Below are positions 49,736 through 63,200 of a stretch of DNA of 64,000 bases, one piece after another (position 1 is the first letter of the stretch; each line of letters begins with the position of its first letter). The notes beneath the pieces are model-generated. The model was not told where the DNA came from and ran no database searches. It saw only the letters and a program-made list of their open reading frames with translations. The stretch lies in contig CM067527.1 of NCBI GenBank assembly GCA_034509925.1, forward strand, positions 13,170,501-13,234,500. The letters run 5' to 3'. The stretch comes from Hirudinaria manillensis (Eukaryota > Annelida > Clitellata > Hirudinida > Hirudinidae). Position numbers and translations under genes: made by a program.

Positions 49736-52700
49736 ATTATTATTATTATTGCTGTTGTTGATGATGATGTTGGTTGTGAAATCATTTTCCACAGAAACTG
49801 GGCTTTCGTGACTGGCCAATTTCCGTGTCTTCATTTGACGGAGCTTTCAATAAGACGGGATTTTAACAAAAAAAAAACAGAAAAGAGTTTGACGAATTGT
49901 ATAGCGCTTAATTTTGCCAATTTAAATTCATTGTTAGCTTTTCACCGAATGTGGCACTCGTATCAAAGCCACTAACATCGTCAAAGGTTTTTAGCAGAAA
50001 CGACCCAAAAAAAAAAAGAATTCTTAGCATTAAAAACGACAAAGTATTGTAAAAACAAAGTAAAAACTCTCAGCGAGTCGTAAGACCGTGTCTTTCTTTT
50101 TGAGATTTCGTTCTCGAAAGACATCTTGCTTTGCACAGAAACATTGTTGAGAGCGCGGTAAATGGCTTCTATCGAATTTGTAATGATATTGAATTATATT
50201 AGAAAAGTGTTTGCGTTATTAAGATGTTTAATATCAAAGCTAAATCTCAGAATCTTAGACTCTGGATTTTTAATATTATTCCGAAAAGTAAGACTTGGAA
50301 AAATCTAGCCCTATATTTGACAACTTTCTACTTTTTAGGGTTACGAATAGAGGTAAGGTTTTGGACAACAGTGTTTTTCATCCACGTACTGAATGAAAGT
50401 TTAATGAAATTTGGATTTCATTATGGAATAAGAGGATCGATAATTTATGGCAAAGCAATGCTCATTTGTTATTTTTTTAATTTAACAGTCTGTATTTACA
50501 GATTTTTATCCTTTTCAGAACTAGGATAAGATAAGGTTTCACTGTGTAAATAATTTTATCCGATATTGACAACATCATTACAACAGACATCATTATCATC
50601 ATCATCTTCGCCATCACCACGAAATTTCAGATGAATGTCAACTCTTCATTGAGAACAACGATTGCAACAGAAACTCACAGAGAGCTCTTAAAAAGGATCA
50701 AATCAGAGAAAGTTTTCTCAAACATCCGACGATAGAGAACTTCGAATCTCTGTGCGAGTTAGTTATTATTATTATTATTCATTATTAAGCCTTTAATTTT
50801 AATTTTAATTTGGTAAAATTTAGTATCATAATGATCATTTAATTGTAACTTGGAAATTTTATACGAACATAAACAATTGCATTTAGGAACAATAGGACTG
50901 CATAAGATTTAATACCTATATTTATTCAATTTAAAGTTATATTATTAAACTATTACGTCTTTTAATGCTAAAATATTGATGCCTGCATGTCGACATTATA
51001 ATAATAACTAATTAATTATTTAAATATTTTATTATTATGCAGCATATACCGATCGTGGCACTACTGCAATCAAACTTTAGGCGTGAAATGCAATCTGACT
51101 GCTTTTAAAGATGTCGGTCGACCAAAGATGACGATTTTGTCTTTCTGCACTTCCAAGAAAGATTGTAGGTTCTTAGTTTATAACCTTGTCATGCAACTCC
51201 TAGTGTTCTGGATTTTTGGACGCTATAAATTGTTAATTGTATTATTATTAATTGAATTATTATGAAATATTAATCGAATTATTATGAAATATTAATTGAA
51301 TTATTATGAAATATTAATCGAATTATTATGAAATATTAATCGAATTATTATGAAATATTGATTGAATTATTATAAAATATTAATTGATTTATTAATTGAT
51401 TTATTATGAATTATTGATTCAAATCTGGAGTTTTGTTTCGATGTCATTCGTCAGCATTAAACTTAATCCGAAACATTCTTTAAGTAATCCTTCGATTATC
51501 ATGTTATTTTGCTGGATTATTTGTTTGGACTTATTAATTTCAAATTACTCTAGAAATTATAAATGCTTTTAGAATGTACTATGCTTGCTTCTAATGTACT
51601 AAACATGTTAATAAGATATAACTCGTTAAATTATAACCTCGATGGGGAACATTTCAAAACTACGACATACACAGAATTTCTTTTAAGCTTTCTTGAGCAC
51701 GCTCAGTTGTTTGAAAACACAATCTGTGGACAACCACCTCTTCAATGGCTGCTACGTGATGATGATGTTGAAAACAGACTCATGCAAGTAAACCGATCAT
51801 CATTTTCACTTGAATTTATAAATTAATAGTTTATTTATTTTTTCGTAATTTTATTACATTTTATGTATTTTCATTCGATTTTGTGATGACAGTGATGATA
51901 TGATGAGCAAAAATAATTTATGTTTGTTGATATTCATTGTTCCTTTAAGTGGCAGCACGTAATAGTCCTATTAACTAATTTATTATTTACGGAAAAATTA
52001 CTGCTATTTCTTAACATTATCCAATTAATTAACATCATCAAATAAATATCACACAAAAATTAAGAAAAATAATTTTAAGACAGAATGGGAGCAGTCGTTA
52101 AGAAAACAGCAAATTTGTCATTTTTCAATATTTTCTTGCGAAACTCATTGACTCAGAAGTCCTCGGGGTATACCTGTGGGACTTGAAAATTTATCGGGTG
52201 CCTTGGTCTCATCACGAAAGCATTCCTTGTTCCGACTCCATTTCCCAATGACCCACACTTTTAGGTCACAAAGAGTGCTGGAGAGTCTAATTACGATATT
52301 ATTAAATTTATTATTTATTTATTTATTTATTAAATTTTAAAAGTCATTTACAACCAATGAATCGATTGAATTAATACGATCGCATGTGATGTATTTTACA
52401 AAGTCTTGAAACACGACTCATTGGAAATCTTAAATAGAAGCAGAAACGAATTGTTGAAATGCGAAGACAAGTTGGTTAGATCGGCCTGCGGCAGCATCTG
52501 CGCCGACTTTCGTCTCGCTGTTGCCATAGAAACCTGGTTGATGGACGCCGACGACCCCCTGCCACCACAACCACCACCGCCGCCCGCACTACCGACTTCC
52601 AATGCCCTGCCACCGTCGACCTTTGTGCCCGGGTCCCTGTCAAACCCGGGAGAGGCAGACGACAGCAAAGAGAGGTGCCTTCACGAACCTCAGGAGAACC

Positions 52701-55583
52701 CCATTGATAACAGTCTGATACTTCTGATCGATTTTATTTTAAAATTAATATTTTAATTATTATGTTTATTTTTGTAAATGTCGAGTATTTTATTAAAACT
52801 ATGTAATAACGTTATTATATAATATTTATATTATATAATTTATGCAGACTTTGAGCATCATTAGTGCCTTTTCTCATTTTATGATCTGGAGAAATGAATA
52901 TATGAAAATATTCGTCAATTTGTTATTAGAAAGTACTTGTTGTTTTAGATCAGATTATTTTGGAGAATTAATAGGAGAATTTTAGCTACTAAAATAGGCT
53001 AAAACTTCAATACCTGAAATTTGGCTTAAATTAATCTTCTCCTCATTTTAATCCTAAATCTAATCTTAAATCCAACTATCCTAACTTGTCCTACAGGCTT
53101 CGAATACACCATAAACTGCTCACCGGAATTTCCAGAGGCCATGAGACTCTGTTACAAGGACTTTTTCAACTCCAGGGTCGTCTTTCATCCTTCAATGTTG
53201 GCCATCGTCAAAAGTTCAGTGGAATCCATTTACGAATGGTGCAAGTTGGTATTTAGCAGTTATTTATGACTTAATTATTCAATATTACATTAATTTGCTT
53301 TAATGTAATTAGTCTCAATGTAATGTCTGTGGTAAGTTTAAAGTAAACTTTAAGGTTTTATTTAGTCACGATGCCGTAAATGCTAAAATATGGAAATTGT
53401 ATTCCGGGAAACAATAAATTGGAAAAAAAGTATTTAAAAGCTTTGTTTTTTTGAAAACTCGAAAGGTTTCTATTATAAACAGTAAAAAAAAAGACGATTT
53501 AATCATAATGATGATAATGATAATATCAATAAATGTATTGGCATGTAGTAATGTGTAGCATCATGTACATTTATTAATTTTATTACTATCGTCAGCATCA
53601 ATCAAACAACCGATACACAATTATTTTTTTCATTCCCCAACTGAATGCAGTGCCCTTGGAAAATATGAAGAGTGCATTTCACCAATCCAGGACAGTTGTC
53701 CAGAGGGTGTGGACCAAATATACGGGGTGTCGTTTGAATGGAAGAAGTATTACGATGTGGCTGTTTACATATGCGATACATCAGACGGCGGTTATTTTCA
53801 TTATTTCCATATTTCCAATCGTAGATAATATTGTTTTGCGAGAGATAGTTGACGAAAACATTAACAAGAAATTGACTAAAACTGTTCATCGTGTTCTGGC
53901 AACATACATAACATAAGGATGCATGGATTTGCAATCTTTTTTTAAATTTACCCTGAAATGTCATCGTCGCCAGTGATGCTGCACAAACTGCATCCTTTAA
54001 ATTTAAATTTAGAATTTATTTATACTATATTATGTATTTAACTTAAAAATTGTCGTAATATATTAAAAATATTATCGTCATTACTGAAAACAAAGCACAA
54101 ATTATGAGACAAAAACGCAAATTATTGGAGGTAATGGTCTTAACAAAAAAAAAGTCTTTTAAATCTTTTAAAATACCGAAATACAGCATACATGGAGCAT
54201 CTTCCTTGCTTCAAAAAAGCCATCGTCGAGTCTTCTCAACCATCCTTCTGTCGCGAGCTCTTTGGCAAGGAACCGTCAGACCAGTACATGTATCAATTGA
54301 AGTGCCATTTTAACAATCAAAACGTCACTAAAGCCGCTTTGTGAGTGATTTGTGACGTGCTGACCAATCCAGTAACGATTATATGATTATATGATTATTA
54401 GTTTGTTATACTGTTAGGGTTAGGGTTAGGATTAATAATAATTAATTAATTTTTAATGTAGTTATTTATGAAATTGTAGGCGCCCGATAATATAATAAAG
54501 TATCTTGAAATGACTATAGGTAATATTGGAGCGATGGAAAAATCAAAACAATTTTAATTTTAAAATCATTTTTTAAGTAATTTTGTCAAGTAATTTTTTT
54601 TTATTTAATTTCCAAATGATTTTATTAATAAAAAAGTTATTCTGAAAACAATTGTTTCAGTCATCGATCATTTTAAATGACCTTACAACCACCGCTTGAA
54701 TCCAGAATAGTACATTAATCACGTAGATGCTTCCATACTGAGATTCATTGAACAACAGTACCATAGTTGTAGTAACTTGAGGGTTGGGTTAATCCTATTC
54801 ATTTGATTTGTTCATTATATTAGTATGATCGAATACACATTGTGTTGCATTCAGTCACTTAAAGTAATAAAATATAGTCTGACTATATACAAACATTCCA
54901 AATTTTTCATTAAATGAATTTCTATTCCTTGAGAGTTAACCCTAACCCTAACCCTTTGAGAGCTAACCCTGACCCTAGTCTCGTTCAGATAGTATTCCCC
55001 CTTTTTTCGCTTTGTGCTGCTTAAATTTATCTGCTGCAAATCTGAAAATAAATATCTAATTTTTAATACTAATCAATTCCTAATCAAGGTAATAACAATT
55101 TTTAGAATTAAAAGAAATTTAAGGAGGAAATTTAAAATTTCTCAAAGCGCCCAGGTGGACGGTCTAATAAAGTGTTACGAGAACTTCGCAAGAAAGGAAT
55201 GTTCATCGAGCGGAAGAGACGCCATTTATCCTCTCATCAGACTTCACTACTCCTTTGACTTCCTACCCCTCTGCCTCAAACCCAAACAGAGACCTACGCC
55301 CATGCCTCGAACTACCCGCAGGAGCAGACTGACCTGGTTTGCCAAGTTCTCGAAGGTTCCATCTTCGAATACTTCTTCTCAGGGCTTCATTCGTTACCCC
55401 GAGAACAAGGCCACTCAAACGGTCACCCAAACTCCCCAGGTATGCGTCTGCCCGACCCCACAGAAGAACACTCCGGTACAAAGAGAGGTTGTTGCCCGTT
55501 CTTCAGTAGCGCTCAATCAAGTCGACATCATCTTTTTGACGATACTCTTTTCGTTGTCTTCATTCGTTAAGTCGGATCTGTAA
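49606..55583 (+). CDS. modular cysteine-rich, probably GPI-anchored surface protein (unknown family)
   Basis: Eight exons: 49606-49663, 50631-50757, 51043-51164, 52404-52712, 53097-53244, 53651-53790, 54187-54340, 55148-55583; 497 residues. Residues 1-19 look like a signal peptide. Module A occurs at residues 22-99 and again from about 214: C-x(8 or 10)-C-x29-C-x8-C-x7-C-x(18 or 24)-C. In both copies the intron falls in the codon after the third Cys in phase 2, and both modules are bounded by phase 1 introns. Each A is followed by a helical, less regular B part (LLKCEDKLVRSAC; HLPCFKKAIVESSQPSFC). A Pro-rich linker (PLPPQPPPPP) separates the two A-B pairs, and a partial third A (IKCYENFARKEC) follows. 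The last exon adds an Arg/Thr/Pro stalk and a C-terminal hydrophobic end (VDIIFLTILFSLSSFV) typical of a GPI signal. I do not recognise the family; nematode/arthropod T20D4.11-like (DUF19) or DUF1397 domains are candidates to test. The weak donor GTCTGA after exon 4 is the least certain junction. Confidence 0.75.
49677..49750. repeat. (TTA)n microsatellite in intron 1
   Basis: About 24 units with one TAA interruption, starting just after the first donor. Confidence 0.95.
50224..50529 (+). CDS. orphan ORF nested in intron 1, 101 aa
   Basis: ATG-initiated, no introns; Phe/Leu/Ile/Lys-rich, with possible membrane segments near its centre and C-terminus (LICYFFNLTVCIYRFL). No family is recognised. 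It could be a nested gene or a chance frame in AT-rich intron DNA. Confidence 0.25.
   Translation: MFNIKAKSQNLRLWIFNIIPKSKTWKNLALYLTTFYFLGLRIEVRFWTTVFFIHVLNESLMKFGFHYGIRGSIIYGKAMLICYFFNLTVCIYRFLSFSELG
51251..51380. repeat. 22-bp tandem repeat in intron 3
   Basis: About six copies of GAATTATTATGAAATATTAA plus two bases (TC or TT). Confidence 0.9.
51563..51826 (+). CDS. orphan ORF nested in intron 3, 87 aa
   Basis: ATG-initiated; protein-like composition (FLLSFLEHAQLFENTICG, LLRDDDVENRL). Both nearby acceptor-like sites would give TAA if joined to the preceding phase 1 donor, so it is not an exon of the host gene. Unknown function. Confidence 0.3.
   Translation: MLLECTMLASNVLNMLIRYNSLNYNLDGEHFKTTTYTEFLLSFLEHAQLFENTICGQPPLQWLLRDDDVENRLMQVNRSSFSLEFIN
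54413..54432 (+). repeat. interstitial TTAGGG run in intron 7
   Basis: Three units followed by a degenerate one. Confidence 0.8.
54937..54956 (-). repeat. interstitial CCCTAA run in intron 7
   Basis: Three units in reverse orientation, 0.5 kb from the forward run in the same intron. Confidence 0.8.
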
Positions 55584-55628
55584 CTGCCCTTTCACTACAT
55601 TTTAGTTTTCACCATCTTTTGAATTCAC

Positions 55629-56155
55629 ATGGCGTTTGAATTTTCCCTTCGTTCTCCTGCTTTGATTTCATCCTTCTCTTCCATCATTCAATCCGACCCT
55701 AATGGTCGGCCGTATATTTCACATGCAATATGTCGATATTTGAATACTTCAATTTGGAATTTAGATTTCATAGTCGATCCACGTTCATGTCTTTTAGCAT
55801 TTCTGGAGGTCGTTAAACGCGGGATTAGGACGTTCTTATGAGTTATGAGTCTTTCATTTTATTTCTGTTTCAATTCCTGAAGATATTACGAATTATTCGA
55901 AAAATATGAATCGTTTAATTAGATTATAAATCATTCCAAGGATTTTATCAAGCCATTCGGTACCGGATCGATTTCCCGGTCGATGATTCCCTTTCACAAT
56001 TTTCCAAACGTTCAACCAGAATTACCAGCAAAGATGGGAGACATAAATTCGGAATCGTTACCATCGACCCCGACATGATCAGCCATCATTTTCGAAGACA
56101 TTTCAACATCGGATTTGAACTTTGTTTAGAAAATCAATGGAGCAAAAATTCTTAA
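55629..56155 (+). CDS. small possible two-exon gene
   Basis: A 70-codon frame starts at ATG 55629 (context CACATGGCG). A second coding-like segment runs 55923-56155 behind the acceptor TTTAATTAG, reading FYQAIRYRIDFPVDD and FGIVTIDPDMISHHFRRHF to a TAA. The second segment needs a phase 1 donor; only weak ones exist in the first (for example near 55780). It may instead be two separate fragments. No domain is recognised. Confidence 0.35.
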
Positions 56156-56793
56156 GATTACAACCATGCTGCATTTCGGACCATTTCTTCGTGTAATAAT
56201 AATTACCAGGGCAGTTAATTAATAATTACAGCTTTTACAATTTTTAAATCACAATATTATCCGGTTAAGAGAACTAGTTGGAATCAACTTCGCAATAAGA
56301 ATTGAAATTTGAAATCTTAAATTTGCCATTAAAATTTATTTAATATAAATAATTAATATTTGGAAAGTGCAAATAAAATCAAATTGAAAGTTAAGGCTTC
56401 ATGTAATATCTAAAAGTATCAACGTAAAACGTTACATTAACATGCTAATTAAGTTATACAATAATAATAATAATAGTAATAATAATAATAATAAGATGCA
56501 TAATATATTATAATATTGTACATGCAGAGCGAGTGAATCTACTGTATCCATACCCGATCCAATAAGCACAAAAATAGCATTTGAGTTGAGGAATGAATCT
56601 GTCCTAATAAATCATAAAATATTGTGATTATAAAACATTATAGAATATATTATAGAATATTATTATACATCATAATAACAAATAATATTACAGCTCTTAT
56701 ATTGTAACTACAAATAATGTTGTAGCCCCATCAATGAATTTTCAGCCAATTCTAGGGACGGCAGACACAAGCCTTCTACTATCATAGTAGATT
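56156..56793. other. convergent intergenic region
   Basis: AT-rich, with (AAT)n at about 56461-56493. No gene is seen. Confidence 0.5.
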
Positions 56794-57204
56794 TTAACCC
56801 TCTTTGGGTTGTCTTCCGACGTAGTTGGCGAACCTTTTGGCAGAAGGACGAGCTGAAACACGTCCGGACGGAATATTTTTTATTATTTCAAAACACTAAA
56901 TCGATTATTATCGTTGCATTTATTTTTTTATTTCTGATGAAAATTTAGAACCATTTAAAAAAAAAAGATATTAAAGATGACTTCATTTTAATACTAATTT
57001 CGTTTAATTTCTCACTAAATTGGAAATTAAATTAAGAAAAAAAAAGAATCCAACCGTCATCTTCGGGTAATGTTTTTGAAAATAATTCAGTGCTTCGTTT
57101 ATGTGCTGTTGGACACAACAAAGGAGTCTTTAGATTTGGTACGTGAAGATTTCTAATATTTATGTATTTTTGATGCATTACTTGACTACTGCAGAGGCAA
57201 TGCT

Positions 57205-57235
<31 letters not shown>

Positions 57236-60200
57236 TAACAATTTAAATGTAAAACATTAATTATTCATATAATTCACTTTAATCATTCATGTAATTCACT
57301 TTAATCATTCATGTAATTCACTTTAATCATTCATATAACAATTAATTAAATGCATTAATTATAATAATATAATATAATATTATAATATATTAATAATATA
57401 ATATAATGTAATAATATTATATATTATTAATATAATTAATAAATTACATATATACATGAGTGTAGTAATCGAAATTATTACGTTATTAAATGACTTTAAT
57501 CAAAGTATTGCAATGCTATGATAGTAATAATAATAATAATAAAAAATAACAATTTAAATGTAAAACATTAATTATTCATGTAATTCACTTTAATCATTCA
57601 TGTAATTCACTTTAATCATTCATATAATTCACTTTAGTTATTCATGTAATTCACTTTAGTTATTCATGTAATTCACTTTAATCATTCATGTAATTCACTT
57701 TAATCATTCATATAATTCACTTTAATTAGTCATGTAATTCACTTTAATTATTCATGTAATTCACATTAGTTATTTAAATTGTAAAACATTCACTTTTCCC
57801 AGCAGATCAGGCCACCTCTTCCTTTCTCCGAAGCTACAACTAAAAAAAATTAAAAATTTAAAGATTTAAGTTATTTTAAATTTCTTTTATTTTTTAAATT
57901 CCAACAAATTTCTTGAAAAATAGGAAAAAATTAATTGAATCTCATTAAGAAGCTTTTGCTCAAATGTTGCCAAATGTATTTTGCAGCTGCTCAGGAATAA
58001 CTTTCATGAATATTACAATTTAATAATAAAATTAATTATAATATAATATTAATATAATATAATAGTATATTAATAATATAATTATATAATATAATAATAT
58101 TATATATTAATAATATAATTATATAATATAATAATATTATATATTATTAATATAATTAATAAATTACATATATACATGAGTGTATTAATTAAAATTATTA
58201 CGTTATTAAATGACTTTAATCACTTGCAAAGTATTTCTCTTCTGAAATCTTACTAAAGAAACATAAATTAATTACAGAACGCTTACATATGCAAGAGGAT
58301 AACAATGCTTGAAAGAAAGATAGTTTTCATATTTCGTTATTATTACAGGTTTACGTGTAAGTTGGGATAACTTCTTTAAATACCTCGCAAAATGGCCCGT
58401 GCAAAGGTTAACCATTGTTAGTGACACTTTTTTCTCTTCCAATTTTTCATGCTTCAGATTGATTTTCTCGAAATTTTAAATTAAATTATGCGCGATCACA
58501 ACTTTATCCAAAAAGTTTAGATTTCCAATCATTGAGGTTGATGATATAATCGTCGTGTTTGGAACATAAATTATTGTCATTTCAAGTATTTCCTAATGTC
58601 ATCATCCTTGATATGTGATTGTTTTCACATCATATTCGGTGTTTATTTATTTATTTTTTTATCAAGAAATCAGCATTAAAAAATCAATAATAAGGTGATC
58701 CAATATTAGGACATTATTCAGTTTCAATGTTTTGGTTGCTAATAAAAATACCATCAGATGTAACAACTATTGGCATTGGTGATATCATATTGAATGTCAC
58801 ACATGTTAAAAAATTCAATGCTGTTGAGATTAAAATTCTTGTTATAAAAGTCTTTCAGAAATTGTTATGGTTAGGGTTAGGGTTAGGTTAACCCTGCGAA
58901 AAATATTTTCAAAATGAGCCGAGCGATGATCCCGAACTATCTTTCGTGGGATATTTCCCTATAACTGAGAAGAAATAAAAGAATAAAGTAATATTTATAA
59001 AATCTATTTGATTAATTTTTAATTAAATCATTATCAATTCCTTCATGATCTTTCATTCTATTCACATATTGCAGACTTGCCAAAGTGCAAAATATAGTTC
59101 AATTACTAATTATGATTTAAGTCAACAAAAACACATTTCTACTTTATTTATTTTCATTTTTAAGATATTTTTTCACATAATCAACTGTGATTGAAAGCAC
59201 CAAGTCATTATTATTATCATTATTAATAGAATATTATATTATATTACATATTAAAATTTTTTATTTATTAATATTTTACGAGCCATTAGTGACGAGCAAT
59301 TTTCAAAGACATCTCTCACCGTAACTGATGAAGCATATCAGCACCATACCCAGTAATCCACAAATAACAACAGCCAAGTAGATGAGTATCCTGGCAATGA
59401 TATCATCGAGGTAGTAGACCATCACCTCCGTACTGTAATCATCATCAATGTAATTTGTCGTTCCATTCACTATTTGAGATGAAGCTATTCAAACAGTATA
59501 ACATTTTAGATTTATTGCTTTATTGCCAATTAATTCTAATTAATGCATTTAATTAATTGTTATAATTAATTAATTAATTTTTAATAATTAATATTTATAA
59601 TTTAATAATTAATTAATTAATAAACAATATTTTAATAATTAATGCATTTAAATTTAATTTAAATTAATGCAACGAAATTAAATACTTTAATTAATCTTAA
59701 ATAATGGCCTTAATCAGTTCCAACTGTTAATTGTATTCCATACGAGTATTTTGTATCACTAAACGGGGAAACACGTCTGCAGTTATGCAAACGACGTGAG
59801 GTAAATGAATTTATTTATTTATTTAAGGTTTCTGAAATTTTTCCATATTTTTGAACTAATTAGATTTTTTACAAAAAAAAACAAAACAAAACAACGACAA
59901 CAAAGGCCAAAATTATAACGAATAATAAGTCTAATCATGAATTTTAATAATAATTTATAAAAAGCTAATAACTGTTCTACATAATTCTGCCCAATAGAGT
60001 CAAGATAAACAAGATACCACGATAACAATGTAAGATAACATCATAAGATATAATGCTAAATATAATAAATAATGCTAAAAATTACTCTTTATTTCTGTTG
60101 TAGTTCATGTAGACCTAATAATGATAAACTAGTCAAATAAAAAAAGTTTATTATAAATTAATAATACTTTAAATTGTTACAAGAGTGCAGAAAATGGCAG

Positions 60201-63200
60201 GGTTAGGGTCCGCGTATATTATAAACGCTAGGCCAACCTGAAACGCAAGCAATACTGCCTGCTTTCTTAAAGTATCCATTCTTACACTGACAACTGTATC
60301 CACCGTGATAATTGATGCACATTGAAGTCTGCTTACTGCAAAGATTAGTTCCTTTACATTCATCAATGTCTGAAAGGTAAGCAAAACTAGTTACAGCCTA
60401 GTCCTAAAACATGGCTGCTTGTTTGCAAAGAGCTTAATCTAATTGATTGTTTCAGAGGATGAGGAGAGAAGAAATTATAATCCAGGTCATCAAGTTCAAG
60501 TAAACCTTCGCAGAGCGTGATGTAATTGTAAACGTCGGGTAACAATCCCGGGCCGCAAAAGCACCGGAACGAACCGAGGGAGTTGGTGCATATCGCAGAA
60601 CTTCCGCAACTGTGCAGTCCACGATTGCATTCATTAATGTCTGCAAAAAGATTAGGTGATGGACAGATATATTAATTTTTTTGGTTACAAATTTGGACAG
60701 ATGATTTTGATTGATATCAATCGATGCCTTTGATTGATATCAGTTGTTGTTTTTGATTGATATCAGTTGTTGCAATTTGTTTATTTTTCATTTAACTCGG
60801 ATCCTTTACCTCTGCATTTGTACTGAGTGGAGAGTTCATATCCAGTACTACAAATGCAGCTGTAAGAACCCCAAATGTTGATACAAGAAGTTGTTGCTGG
60901 GTCACACAGATTTATATTCCTATCCGTACATTCGTCGATATCTGGTGGTATTCAAACAATTATGCTGTAATTGTAATACTAAGATAATTTAAGATATCGT
61001 AATATTTTATTGTTATTATCATTATTATTATTGCTTGGTATTGCAATTGGTTTCAAACTATTTTTAATGCCTTTAATATTATTGATGTGAAAATCCTGGA
61101 AAACAAAGAGAAATGATAAAAAAATGTTTCCAAACGTTTTTCAAAGTGAAACGAAATGTGACGTGCAACACGCCAAGAAATTTTTCCAGAAAAGAAATAA
61201 GGAGGGGGCGTCAAAGGTTGGTGCACATTGTGGAGATATCGGTCAGTCGCATGAGACCCCGCATCAGAAACAGTCAGGATTAGGGTATAAGTAAGTGTAT
61301 ATGGTTAGTCATGAATAGTTGTAGACATTGGAGAGGTTAGAAATTAATTAGACCGACCAGTGCAGGTAAACTGATTGATCTTCGTCAATCCCGCATTGCA
61401 CCAACATTCGTAGGAACCGACGATGTTTACACATTTGGACGTGGTATTACTGCATCTATGTTGCATGGTCAAGCATTCCTCTATGTCTATGCAATAAATT
61501 AAAGTCATTAAATACAAAATTATAATCTCATCAAATGCCAACAGGAAGTAATAATAAATAAAATGATTACAACGACTTGGCTGCTTTTCATCGAGTTCAC
61601 ATAAGAATGGCAAAAGATTTTGTGTGCAGTGACCTAAGACGTTGAATCTTAATCTTAAAGATAATCTTTCGTCATGACCTTACTGCTCCCTGACCTATGC
61701 AAACGAAGCTGGTGATACTTTTAAATCCCACCAGGCACGGACAATCGTATGATCCCAGTACGTTTCTACAAGTCGAAGTTTTGTCATCGCAAGTGTTGTT
61801 TGCCTGCGAGCACTCATCAACATCTGTAAAATGATTTAAAATTAAATTTATTTAATGGCCCAATAATTGATATTAATGGTACACACTATTTTGGTAATGT
61901 ATCAGTAAAGAATTTATCAATATCAATAAAGTACAAAAAGGTTTCTAAGGTATATATAAGGTTAAGTTACATGTTACCTTGGCATCTATGTCTGTTCATT
62001 TCTTTGTATCCGATCAAACAATTGCATTCGTACGAGCCGAATGTATTCTTGCATTCCGTTGTAGCGTTGTGGCACAAATTGTTTGTTGTACACTCATTGA
62101 TGTCTGGAGAAAATGTAATTAGAATTTCATTAATTATTTAATCAAGTTATTATCTATTAAAAATTATTCTAATTTGCATCGAATCATAATGTTAAATACG
62201 AGTCTGAAACGATATTGAAAAGCACATTAGGAATAATTTGAACATTTTATTACATTTGCATTGCACATAATTTATTGTATTTATTCAATTTATTCATTTA
62301 CTTTTGCATCTAACTGGGATTTCAAGGCACCTATTGGACGATCTACCATTTCTTATAGCACCCCTGAGGCGAATCATTATGAAACCGAGGAATGAGTAAT
62401 TTATCTAACTAGTATAATCTTTAATAATCACGAATACAATCAGTCTCAGAATAATTACCATCTAACCCGAGCATGAAAGTTGATCGAGGATTTTAAATCC
62501 GTCGAGGCATTTGCACTCGTACGACCCCATCGTGTTTGAACATCGTGTCGTTTTCTGATCGCATCTCGCGGTGTTTTTCTCGCATTCATCAATGTCTGTG
62601 ATCAAATTTGTTGGAATAATTTTTTTTTAAAATCTTATTTCAAGTTCTTGCGATAATCGATTTACTTTTTAAATCAGGTTATTGGGTTCATGGAATTTTG
62701 AGAATTTTATGTTGCAATTGCGAGCAAACTGCGGGTTCGATATTTACGCACAAAGTTTAACAAAACAACTACAAATAAAAACAATTTGGTCTGCCAAATT
62801 TAAAAACATTGTTTCATTATTTAAATATATTTTCCAAATACAATCTAGCTGGATCCCAATTTACAGTCACTATAAATAATATACTATAAACACTATAAAA
62901 CATATACTATAGTACATGATGAAGTAACCATAAATTATTAACAATATTATCAATATTATTATTAATAATAATAATAATAATGTAATACCATCACATTTTC
63001 TCTCGTTTTCCACAAAACCAATTTGACATTGGCATCGATAGGAACCTTTGCTGTTGAGACACGTCGAACCATTCCAGCAAGGATCGTTCAAACATTCGTC
63101 GGTATCTATTTCGTTTACATCGATTGCTTGTATGAGTACTACTCTGGTAGTACAAAAAAACTAAATCCAGGTCGAAGCATCAATTTATAATTAAGGACAT

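Noticed and set aside
51563..51826. Use of this frame as an exon of the modular Cys-rich gene
   Set aside because: Both upstream acceptors would create TAA when joined to the phase 1 donor at 51164.
62285..62400. Possible additional EGF-gene exon with a donor-like GTAAAT near 62305
   Set aside because: Every acceptor choice gives a stop or a product without EGF cysteines. The flanking exons already join in phase.
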